Source: Arenicola marina (taxonomy: Eukaryota > Annelida > Polychaeta > Arenicolidae). Taken from it: 64,000 bases of DNA. The stretch spans positions 6,154,823-6,218,822 of the forward strand of contig OZ025252.1 in NCBI GenBank assembly GCA_964019135.1, read 5' to 3'. Shown here one piece after another: positions 35,501 to 46,403 of this stretch; position 1 is the first letter of the stretch, and every line of letters begins with the position of its first letter. A program made the position numbers and the translations under genes. A model generated the notes under the pieces. The model was not told the DNA's origin and searched no databases. It worked only from the letters and a program-made list of their open reading frames with translations.

Positions 35501-38500
35501 AGACGCCGTCAGATTAACACAGCGGTCACGGAACAATGAGAGACGCCGTCGGATTACCACAGCGGTCACGGGACAATAAGAGACGCCGTCAGATTAACAC
35601 AGCGGTCATGGGACAATAAGAGACGCCGTCAGATTAACACAGCGGTAACGGGACAATGAGAGACGCCGTCAGATTAACACAGCGGTCACGGGACAATGAG
35701 AGACGCCGTCAGATTAACACAGCGGTCAGGGGACAATGAGAGACGCCGTCAGATTAACACTGCGGTTACGGGTCAATGAGAGACGCCGTCAGATTAACAC
35801 AGCGGTCACGGGACAATGAGAGACGCCGTCAGATTAACACAGCGGTCACGGGGCAATGAGAGACGCCGTCAGATTAACACAGCGGTCACGGGACAATAAG
35901 AGACGCCGTCAGATTAACACAGCGGTCACGGGACAATGAGAGACGCCGTCAGATTAACACAGCGGTCACGGGACAATAAGAGACGCCGTCAGATTTACAC
36001 AGCGGTCACGGGACAATGAGAGACGCCGTCAGATTAACACAGCGGTCACGGGACAATGAGAGACGCCGTCAGATTAACACAGCGGTCACGGGACAATGAG
36101 AGACGCCGTCGGATTACCACAGCGGTCTGGGGACAATAAGAGACGCCGTCAGATTAACACAGCGGTCACGGGACAATAAGAGACGCCGTCAGATTACCAC
36201 AGCGGTCACGGGACAATGAGAGACGCCGTCAGATTACCACAGCGGTCACGGGACAATGAGAGACGCCGTCAGATTACCACAGCGGTCTGGGGACAATAAG
36301 AGACGCCGTCAGATTAACACAGCGGTCACGGGACAATGAGAGGCGCCGTCAGATTAACACAGCGGTCACGGGACAATAAGAGACGCCGTCAGATTAATAC
36401 AGCGGTCACGGGACAATAAGAGACGCCGTCAGATTAACACAGCGGTCACGGGACAATAAGAGACGCCGTCAGATTAACACAGCGGTCACGGGACAATGAG
36501 AGACGCCGTCAGATTAACACAGCGGTCACGGAACAATGAGAGACGCCGTCGGATTACCACAGCGGTCACGGGACAATAAGAGACGCCGTCAGATTAACAC
36601 AGCGGTCATGGGACAATAAGAGACGCCGTCAGATTAACACAGCGGTAACGGGACAATGAGAGACGCCGTCAGATTACCACAGCGGTCACGGGACAATAAG
36701 AGACGCCGTCAGATTAACACAGCGGTCAGGGGACAATGAGAGACGCCGTCAGATTAACACAGCGGTTACGGGTCAATGAGAGACGCCGTCAGATTAACAC
36801 AGCGGTCACGGGACAATGAGAGACGCCGTCAGATTAACACAGCGGTCACGGGACAATGAGAGACGCCGTCAGATTAACACAGCGGTCACGGGACAATAAG
36901 AGACGCCGTCAGATTTACACAGCGGTCACGGGACAATGAGAGACGCCGTCAGATTAACACAGCGGTCACGGGACAATGAGAGACGCCGTCAGATTAACAC
37001 AGCGGTCACGGGACAATGAGAGACGCCGTCGGATTACCACAGCGGTCTGGGGACAATAAGAGACGCCGTCAGATTAACACAGCGGTCACGGGACAATGAG
37101 AGACGCCGTCAGATTACCACAGCGGTCACGGGACAATGAGAGACGCCGTCAGATTACCACAGCGGTCACGGGACAATGAGAGACGCCGTCAGATTACCAC
37201 AGCGGTCTGGGGACAATAAGAGACGCCGTCAGATTAACACAGCGGTCACGGGACAATGAGAGGCGCCGTCAGATTAACACAGCGGCCCCGGGACAATAAG
37301 AGACGCCGTCAGATTAATACAGCGGTCACGGGACAATAGGAGACGCCGTCAGATTACCACAGCGGTCACGGGACAATAAGAGACGCCGTCAGATTAACAC
37401 AGCGGTCACGTTACAATGAGAGATGCCGTCAGATTACCACAGCGGTCACGGGACAATGAGAGACGCCGTCAGATTAACAGCGGTCACGGGACAATGAGAG
37501 ACGCCGTCAGATTAGCACAGCGGTCACGGGGCAATAAGAGACGCCGTCAGATTAACACAGCGGTCACGGGACAATAAGAGACGCCGTCAGATTAACACAG
37601 CGGTCATGGGACAATAAGAGACGCCGTCAGATTAACACAGCGGTCACGGGACAATAAGAGACGCTGTCAGATTAACACAGCGGTCACGGGACAATAAGAG
37701 ACGCCGTCCGATTAACACAGCGGTCACTGGACAACGAGAGACGCCGTCAGATTAACACAGCCGTCACGGGACAATAAGAGACGCCGTCAGATTAACACAG
37801 TGGCCACGGGACAATAAGAGACGCCGTCAGATTAACACAGCGGTCACGGGACAATAAGAGACGCCGTCAGATTAACACAACGGTCACGGGACAATAAGAG
37901 ACGCTGTCAGATTAACACAGCGGCCACGGGACAATAAGAGACGCCGTCAGATTAATACAGCGGTCACGGGACAATAAGAGACGCCGTCAGATTAACACAG
38001 CGGTCACGGGACAATGAGAGACGCCGTCAGATTACCACAGCGGTCACGGGACAGTAAGAGACGCCGTCAGATTAACAGCGGTCACGGGACAATAAGAGAC
38101 GCCGTCAGATTAACACAGTGGTCACGGGACAATGAGAGACGCCGTCAGATTACCACAGCGGTCACCTCCAGAAACAGTGGCGCCTACTTTGACATACATT
38201 ACATATGTTTAACGGCCTTATTGCATAAGATGAATAACTGCATGAAACTGTAATAATTATTGCATAGGAACAATGATTGCACAATAGTATAAGTTCTAGT
38301 ATTACACAAGACTCCAGTTCTTGTTTAACACTATACCTCCACGCGTTTTTGATTACTATTATAGTAGTTATTGCACAACACCATACAAGTTCCCTTATGG
38401 CACTATAAGATAATAATTATGTGACCATTTATATACCACAAAATGTTATCTATTCAGAAGGCTACAGCGTCAGTGTTATCCACACTGACCCCTCATAACC

Positions 38501-41500
38501 CAACGAGATGCTGAACCACGGAGGATAGTGCTAGACCATCACCTGAATAACTTCACACACATATGGAGCAGGACACAGGGCTGAACTGTAGCAGACTTAA
38601 CAAGGACCATGGGTGTCATCTGTAGCAGACTTAACAAGGACCATGGGTGTCATCTGTAGCAGACTTCACAAGGACCATGGGTGTCACCTGTAGCAGACTT
38701 AACAAGGACCATGGGTGTCACCTGTAGCAGACTTAACAAGGACCATGGGTGTCACCTGTAGCAGACCTAACAAGGACCATGGGTGTCATCTGTAGCAGAC
38801 TTAGCAAGGACCATGGGTGTCATCTGTAGCAGACTTAACAAGGACCATGGGTGTTACCTGTAGCAGACTTAACAAGGACCATGGGTGTCACCAGTAGCAG
38901 ACTTAACAAGGACCATGGGTGTCACAGACTTAACAAGGACCATGGGTGTCACAGACTTAACAAGGACCATGAGTGTCATAGACTTAACAAGGACCATGGG
39001 TGTCACCTGTAGCAGACTTAACAAGGACCATGGGTGTCACCTGTAGCAGACTTAACAAGGACCATGGGTGTCACCAGTAGCAGACTTAACAAGGACCATG
39101 GGTGTTACCTGTAGCAGACTTAACAAGGACCATGGGTGTCACCAGTAGCAGACTTAACAAGGACCATGGGTGTCACCAGTAGCAGACTTAACAAGGACCA
39201 TGGGTGTTACCAGTAGCAGACTTAACAAGGACCATGGGTGTCACCAGTAGCAGACTTAACAAGGACCATGGGTGTTACCTGTAGCAGACTTAACAAGGAC
39301 CATGGGTGTCACCAGTAGCAGACTTAACAAGGACCATGGGTGTCACCAGTAGCAGACTTAACAAGGACCATGGGTGTCACCAGTAGCAGACTTAACAAGG
39401 ACCATGGGTGTCACCAGTAGCAGACTTAACAAGGACCATGGGTGTCACCAGTAGCAGACTTAACAAGGACCATGGGTGTCACCAGTAGCAGACTTAACAA
39501 GGACCATGGGTGTTACCAGTAGCAGACTTAACAAGGACCATGGGTGTCACCAGTAGCAGACTTAACAAGGACCATGGGTGTTACCTGTAGCAGACTTAAC
39601 AAGGACCATGGGTGTCACCAGTAGCAGACTTAACAAGGACCATGGGTGTCACCAGTAGCAGACTTAACAAGGACCATGGGTGTCACCAGTAGCAGACTTA
39701 ACAAGGACCATGGGTGTCACCAGTAGCAGACTTAACAAGGACCATGGGTGTCACCAGTAGCAGACTTAACAAGGACCATGGGTGTTACCTGTAGCAGACT
39801 TAACAAGGACCATGGGTGTCACCAGTAGCAGACTTAACAAGGACCATGGGTGTTACCTGTAGCAGACTTAACAAGGACCATGGGTGTCACCAGTAGCAGA
39901 CTTAACAAGGACCATGGGTGTCACCTGTAGTAGACGCTGGTGGCCACCGATTCGTCCAGGGCGCAGAACAAGGTGGTCTGCGCCCCGTGCCAGGCGTCCT
40001 TGAACAGCGGGCTCAAGACGAGCAGTAAACTGTCTCGTATGATGGGGTAGTCATAGAACCACATGTGCCGTCCCAGCTCCGTCACGATGGACCCCGGATG
40101 TAGCGAGACTGACGTCACACCGGCGCCTGGAAATTAAATAATAAGGAATTGTTGACTTCATTTCATAAATTATAATTCAACTATTGTTAGGCACTGCAAA
40201 GCTCTAATGGATAACCCGACTGACCTCTGACCACCTACTGACCTTGTAAGCGGCCCTCCTACTGTCCTTGTAAGCGGCCCTCCTACTGACCTTGTAAGCG
40301 GCCCTCCTACTGACCTTGTAAGCGGCCCTCCTACGGACCTTGTAAGCGGCCCTCCTACTGACCTTGTAAGCGGCCCTCCTACTGACCTTGTAAGAGGCCC
40401 TCTTCCTGACCTTGTAAGCGGCCCTCCTACTGACCTTGTAAGGGGTTCTACTACTGACCTTGCAAGAGGCCCTCCTACTGACCTTGTAAGCGGCCCTCCT
40501 ACTGACCTTGTAAGAGGCCCTCTTCCTGACCTTGTAAGAGGCCCGCCTACGGACCTTGTAAGAGGCCCTCTTCCTGACCTTGTAAGAGGCCCGCCTACTG
40601 ACCTTGTAAGGGGTTCTACTACTGACCTTGCAAGAGGCCCTCCTACTGACCTTGTAAGCGGCCCTCCTACTGACCTTGTAAGCGGCCCTAATACGGACCT
40701 TGTAAGCGGCTCTCCTACTGACCTTGTAAGCGGCCCTCCTACTGACCTCGTAAGCGACCCTCCCACTGACCTTGTAAGCGACCCTCCGACTAAACTTGTA
40801 AGCGACCCTCTTACTGACCTTGTAAGCGGCCCTTCTATTGACCTTGTAAGCGGCCCTCCTACTGACCTTGCAAGCGGCGTCCCAGCTCGTTGGCGAATAG
40901 GATGTTGGCCAGCTTGCTCTGGCTGTAGCTGAACATTCGGCCGTAGTTCTTTTCAGGCATCAGGTCGTCGAACACGATGGAGCCGGCCACGTGGCCATAG
41001 GACGACACGGTGACGACGCGGCTGGGGGCGGAGGACACCAGCATGTCCACGAGCAGGTTGGTCAGCAGGAAGTGACCTGATCAACAACAAGCACAGCCCG
41101 TGATCCATCAACATCCAGGTATAATCATAGGGTCTCAAACTAGCGAGAGAACTGTGCACAAACTACCGGTCATTAGGCAGCATATTAGCCACTGTCTACA
41201 TACTGGTGTGCAACATTAGCTACATATATTACAATTTGTAACATAAATAAGGGGGCGTCTAAGAGACTTATTAACGTGATTTCCTTACCCAAATGGTTGA
41301 CTCCAAATGTCATTTCAAAGCCATCCTTTGTCTTACTGTAAGGGGGCCACATGACGCCAGCGTTGTTTACCAGAATATCCAGTCGCTTCTCTCCTGTTAC
41401 AGACACAACATCTAATGTTAACAAAAACAGTAGCCATATTATACAAAGAAGAGGTATCTTTGCCATGAAAAGGATATAACAAGTAGTTTGCCCCGTTGCT

Positions 41501-44500
41501 GTTTTGCTCTGTAAATTAAAATAGACGTAAAAACATGCATTCATTCTGGCATAAGATACTTCGGGTAAGCATCATATGTTTAGCACTACGTACTTATCAT
41601 GCATGTGGGAGAATGCCGTAGGAGCAGCGTTCAGTGCTGGTAGGATCAGCAGGCGAAAAAAACCCATGGTGCACCAGGACCCCAGCTCTGTCCTTGTAAG
41701 CAGGACGCGTGTCCATGTAATGTCATATCGTGACCACGTGGACGGTCCGAGCTCCCACCTATGAGGTCAGGAGAGAGGACCTGAGGGATACACGACTACC
41801 AAACGCGAAACACACAATATTATAATACTTACTTTTCTTGAATTCGGCCACAAATTGTCTGATGGATACCAAGGATGAGAGATCGAGGGGCAGAAGGATG
41901 AGGTTCTCGTCCTTCGCTCCCGTGACATTCTTGATGTCCTCCAAGGCAGCATGGCCCCTCTCCAGGGATCTGCATGCCATGTACACGGTGGCGCCTGGAG
42001 AGCAAACACAAAACACATCATCGCCGGGCAGACCAAGAGACGATAACACGGGTAATTATTTCGTGTATTGGTGCTACCACTAACGCCCAAACTCACTGCC
42101 AGCTCTGATGTCTAATATTAGTGCCACCACCAACGACAGACGCCATCACTAGTATTAACGCTGATATCACCAATGCACTCACTAGTATTAATGGTGCTAT
42201 CACCAATGCCTTCACTAGTATTAACGCTGCTATCACCAATGCCCTCACTGGTATTAACGCTGCTATCACCAACGCCCTCACTGGTATTAATGCTGCTATC
42301 ACCAACGCCCTCACTAGTATTAACGCTAATATCACTAACGCCCTCACTAGTATTAACGCTGATATCGCTAACTCCCTCACTTGTATTAACGCTGCTATCA
42401 CCAACGCTCTCACTGGTATTAATTCTGCTATCGCCGAGACCCTCATCTGGATTACTGCTACCACGAATGCCCTCACTAGTCCTGGCACTACCACCAATGC
42501 CCTCACTAGTCTTAGAACTACCACCAATGCCCTCACTAGTCTTGGCACTACCACCAATGCCCTCACTAGTCTTAGCACTACCACCAATGCCCTCACTATT
42601 CATAGCACTACCACCAATGCCCTCACTAGTCTTAGCATTACCACCAATGCCCTCACTAGTCTTAGCACTACCACCAATGCCCTCACAAGTCTTAGCACTA
42701 CCACCAATGCCCTCACTAGTCTTAGCACTACCACCAACATCCTCACAAGTAATAGTGCTATCATCAGCACCACTATGGCTGGTATTAATGCTGCCACTCC
42801 ATCTGGTTTATACATAAAGCAATAACTAACATATGATAAAAACCCTCAACGATTTCTGTTTGCCAGGGTAATGAACATTTTTCATTAATTGAAGTGAATG
42901 TATTTATTACTGTTATTATATGAAGGCATACATACCGCGTGTAACCAAGTCCTGGGCAGTCACTTTACCGATACCTGTATTGGCACCGGTAACTATGACT
43001 ATCTTCCCATCTATTCTTGTATCCTTGTTATATTCACAGCCATTCATATATTTTCTGAAAGAGAAACTTAAAGCAATAGAACAGCATTTCGGGGAGTAAT
43101 TTAATTATCTAGAATATCCATTATATGTCATTGGATGGAGGTGTATTAGATATTTAGATATGTATTGGTATGGCTAGTTTGATTGTTACATTTCTATTAC
43201 AATGAAATGCCTACACTGTTCATGTCTGGTGCAGGTAGGGGAACCAATCTACTTTATCACCTTTAATCAGCTGCTGTCTGCTCTCAAATGTCCTGTATAG
43301 TTTGGGCTGGGGTACAATCTGCATCTGATTGAATGCAGGTGAACCCAACCCATGCAAAAGAAGTGTCAAGGGGTACATGCGTAAGGTCCATATTTTAGGT
43401 TACCTCAGGATATTCCAGGCTACCAAAGAAATACACGCACTGGTTTCAGGGCTTTCTGGTGAAAATTATGTAAGCTCAACTTTGGGATCTTCATGGCGCA
43501 CTGCCCAGATATATCAATCAGCAGATTATTATAATCTGATAGTAGTGCCATACATTTTTCGTTACATGCTGAAATCGGCATTACTTTTATGAAAGTTAGA
43601 AAGATAGTAAACAATAAGTTTATAGATTTCATGCGCATATGGCAGGTATAATTAAGAAGCATGTATACACTTGTAATTCAAGTTATGAAACATAACCTAA
43701 CCCCCCTCCCAAAATACCAGCAATACTAGGCCTATCGCCCACAGACACGATAGATGACAAGTAAAAAAGGAGGGATGGCTATAGCAAAACTTGTCTGCTT
43801 CATTTGCGGAAAAATAATAATTTTGAGGTCATGTAAATTCTCTTGGCAAAATTGTAAGTACATCAATTTCTGTTGGGTCTTTCGTTGAAGCTGACAAATA
43901 TAAATTGATTTTAGGCTTGTCAATGAAATATTTCATGTCAAATTAGAAAACGAGGTGGCAAATATTTTCTATGCAAATTATAGGCATAAACTTTAAAACG
44001 GTACCAGATACTGCCAAGACAAAGACTAATTGTTATGGTCTGCCACCACACCCCAAACTCTGATGACCCCGCCCCATCCTACCAACCTAGTCCTGCAAGC
44101 AAGCCGCTGTGGCTACGCCAACAGTAGTTCCGCGACTGGACCTATATCGGAGCAGACTACGTTACATCTATGGAACTAATATCGGAGTAGACTACATTAC
44201 ATCTAAGTTTGGCGCAAGTGCCCCCAGGCAAGCCTGCTTCTTCAGGGGCACAACGGTAACAATGTTAAAATCCTTCGACGTTAGTAGGGAATCGACTGTA
44301 GCTTTTATTATAATGCGGGCGCGTACAATAATAGTGCTTACATATTCTATATACCTTGTTCTATCTTCTGACATCAAGAAAGTGTATCAACACTAGATTG
44401 TTCCAGTCATATTTTCGCGAACAAATGTTGGAGCATGCAACTTTTCCCTACCAACCGCCATGTGTATGCAGCGCCACCTGGCGAATCCCGCCACCATTTG

Positions 44501-46131
44501 AACCATATGTAGCCTGGGTCCCAAACTTTGTAACAGTCAATGACCTGTGAAAGAGGGCGCTGCTGTTGTCGTTAAGTTCAAAGTGAGCGACTGACAAGGC
44601 CCTCTAGCTGAGAGTCATATGCTAACGGAGCAGAGGAACCAACTCGCATTCACAGGTACCGGCATCCGCCAAAAACAAATATGGCGGATGGCTGCTCGGG
44701 AACAGTTGTGTGCTCCAACATTTCTTCGCGAAAATATAATCGAAACAACCTAGTGTCGACACACTTTTTTGATATCAGATGATAGAACAAGGTATACAGA
44801 ATACGTAAACACTATGATTGTTCGAGGACACATTATAATAAAAGCTACAGTCGATTCCCTACTAACGTCGAAGGATTTTAACATTGTTACCGTTGTGCCC
44901 CTAGAGAAGCGGGCTTGCCTGGGGGCACTTGCGCCAACATCTAAGTATACATCCCACCATCTGTTTTCAGATGGTGGCCAGCATGTGGTCTGCAGCCGGT
45001 ATACCCACAGGCACAGTAAATCAGTGGAGGGGGGAGGCCGGGGGGGGGGGGGGGTAGGGGGCCCCACAACGCATACTAAACACACAAGGTGTCCAACTCC
45101 CGCTGGAACTGAGCGACAGGCACCCGCTTCAAATCCCAATATCGCACCTTTACCGCGATTGACGGGCCCCATAGATGCCTAAGTCCGATATCTAAGTAAA
45201 TTATTTATTTCATCAGTAAGTAAACGAGACCTGTACTGCCGTGTAGTCGCGACAAATAAAGAATTATGCAACGACAACAACCAACTCCGGAACAGATTGA
45301 GCAAAAATGGCTGACATCAGTCAGCGAGATGAATCTGATTGGTTGGCAGTCGAAAAATGTGTCACGTGACACAGGGGATGCAACTTCAAAATTTTTTGAA
45401 TCGGGACGAACATTACCATAGCATCTCCCTATGATGTTATTAATCAAAATGACAGATTTTAGGAGTACCTCCCCACATGAGCGTCATGTGAAAGCTGACC
45501 AATCGTCATATCGTGCACTGTGCCTGAGATCTCGCAGGCGAATTCTCGCGATGTCAGCCATTTTTGCTCAATCTGTTCCGGAGTTGGTTGTTGTCGTTGC
45601 CTAATTCTTTATTTGTCGCGGCTAGACGGCAGTACAGATCTCATTTACTTTTTGATGAAATAAATAAATTACTTAGAAATCGGACTTAGGCATTTACGGG
45701 GCCGTCAAGCGCGATAAAGGTGCGATATTGGGGGTTGAAGCGGGTGCCTGTCGCTCAGTTCCAGCGGGAGTTGGACACCTTGTGTGTTTAGTATGCGTTG
45801 TGGGGCCCCCTACCCCCCCCCTCCGGCCTCCCCCCTCCACTGATTTACTGTGCCTGTGGGTATACCTGGTATTCCTCCTGTGTGGTGTTTTTTGTGAAAA
45901 CCTATTCCTATTAGGGGTGACTCAGCACTTTTGTTTACCTGTTTACAATGTTTGCAATGATTTGTGAATTTAGTGATGCTGGCCCGCGCGTTTATAATGC
46001 CATTGAATTGATTACATCGCTGGCGTTCAGCTCAGTGTCACCTTCCTCTCAACCAAAATAAAACTTCGTACTCACTTCAACATATAAATCAAGACGGCAA
46101 TGGTTAAAATATAAAACGCCTTCCTCAACAT
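32480..46131 (-). CDS. RDH11/12/13-like retinol dehydrogenase (SDR), 7 exons, complete
   Basis: Exons in transcript order: 46131-46076, 43054-42936, 41994-41833, 41393-41289, 41076-40867, 40126-39925, 32603-32480. All junctions are GT-AG and in phase, giving 325 aa (RDH11 318, RDH13 331). An N-terminal hydrophobic anchor (residues ~5-18) is followed by the cofactor motif TGANTGIG (41-48), NNAG (122-125), the catalytic serine in VTVSS (about 172-173) and YSQSK (Tyr198, Lys202). [14 protein letters not shown] and the tail YYSDC...[11 protein letters not shown] match the RDH11-14 group. These enzymes are membrane-anchored NADP(H)-dependent all-trans-retinal or lipid-aldehyde reductases. Exact substrate and which vertebrate paralogue is closest cannot be told from sequence. 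Intron 6 is 7.3 kb, nearly all tandem repeat. Intron 1 holds two foldback transposons. Confidence 0.94.
32610..38165 (-). repeat. 40-bp minisatellite next to the acceptor of RDH exon 7, ~138 copies
   Basis: The + strand unit contains CGGGACAATGAGAGACGCCG and tcagattaacacagcggtca. On the transcript strand the last unit runs ctcttattgtcccatgtc and is followed within 15 nt by the real acceptor ctgctgcag (AG at 32605-32604). The consensus unit has no AG on the transcript strand. Two-base-deleted units (attaacagcgg) and marked variants such as ggtctgggg recur at 920-1000 bp spacing (36111/37031 and 35721/36721), showing higher-order duplication. Confidence 0.95.
38166..38584 (-). other. Unique spacer between the two arrays of RDH intron 6
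   Basis: About 420 bp of non-repetitive, AT-leaning sequence, the only substantial unique DNA in this 7.3-kb intron. It may hold the original intron body. No exon seen. Confidence 0.5.
38585..39935 (-). repeat. 34-bp minisatellite repeating the RDH exon 6 end and donor
   Basis: About 40 units. Transcript strand unit: AAGTCTGCTACAG|GTGACAC then ccatggtccttgtt; exon 6 ends GCGTCTACTACAG with the real donor at 39924. Two unit types occur. In CTACAG|GTGACA the donor context is intact. In CTACTG|GTGACA the last exonic A is changed. The second type dominates near the real donor; the first is common at 38600-38880 and 39000-39050. Three short units lack the ctgctac part (38930-38990). Confidence 0.95.
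40232..40880 (-). repeat. 24-bp minisatellite repeating the RDH exon 5 end and donor
   Basis: About 27 units. Transcript strand unit: GGCCGCTTACAAG|GTCAGTA then ggag; exon 5 ends CGCCGCTTGCAAG with the real donor at 40866. The unit is 8 codons long and in the gene's frame each contains TAG (ggt cag TAG), so use of a copied donor would insert a stop. Variants such as cctcttcctgac mark sub-blocks duplicated within the array. Confidence 0.95.
42115..42815 (-). repeat. 33-bp then 30-bp minisatellite in RDH intron 2
   Basis: The first ~10 units are 33 bp (attaacgctgctatcaccaa + cgccctcactagt) and the next ~10 are 30 bp (cttagcactaccaccaatgc + cctcactagt). The shared half accaatgccctcactagt shows one origin with a change of unit length part-way. 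It lies about 120 bases from both flanking exons, not at a splice site. Confidence 0.92.
43055..44208 (-). other. RDH intron 1, unique part
   Basis: AT-rich intron sequence with no exon seen. At 44145-44205 a 27-base phrase beginning atatcggag(c/t)agactac is present twice in tandem, ending at the target duplication of the next element. Confidence 0.5.
44209..44937. mobile_element. Foldback element D, 9-bp target duplication, in RDH intron 1
   Basis: 729 bp with inverted arms of about 250 bp starting TTGGCGCAAGTGCCCC, flanked by CATCTAAGT on both sides (44200-44208 and 44938-44946). The central ~230 bp are unique. A 9-bp duplication with long inverted arms suggests a MULE-type foldback. No transposase inside. 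Confidence 0.85.
45006..45858. mobile_element. hAT-like foldback element C, same family as A
   Basis: 853 bp with ends CACAGGCACAGTAAATCAGT in inverted orientation and arms of roughly 350 bp. Flanked by exact 8-bp duplications GGTATACC (44998-45005 and 45859-45866). It is the uninterrupted relative of element A at 24.6-27.4 kb. It sits only 68 bp from element D. Confidence 0.88.
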
Positions 46132-46264
46132 TTTGCCGCTGATAAAAAGAGCTCAGCTGTTCCGAAGGTCGGCTCCGGCTTGGCTTCAACAAGGCCAGGC
46201 ACGAGTACAGCCTGGTTCCTGGGCTAATACACTCTCTGCCTGTGACTCAATCCGCTAGGGCCCC

Positions 46265-46274
46265 ATTATATAAA
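46265..46274 (-). promoter_or_regulatory. TATA-like box upstream of the RDH gene
   Basis: The minus strand reads TTTATATAAT about 135 nt before the ATG at 46131. That leaves room for a start site near 46235 and a ~100-nt leader. Candidate only. Confidence 0.4.
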
Positions 46275-46403
46275 GCTGTGTAAAAGCGGAGCCTGCGCAG
46301 CGCCCCCGTGCGGGGAGCTTGGGGCTAATAATGGATCACTCTCTATGTTCGTCATACCCCGCTAGGGGGGCATGCGTAGGGTAGTGCGCCCGGACCGGTA
46401 GGC

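Noticed and set aside
32610..38165. Regular 40-bp direct repeats looking like a CRISPR array
   Set aside because: Units abut with no variable spacers, the host is a eukaryote, and the array lies inside an intron. It is a minisatellite.
42121..42825. 234-codon frame rich in TNALTS repeats
   Set aside because: Encoded wholly by the RDH intron 2 array, on the opposite strand to the gene, with no flanking exons.
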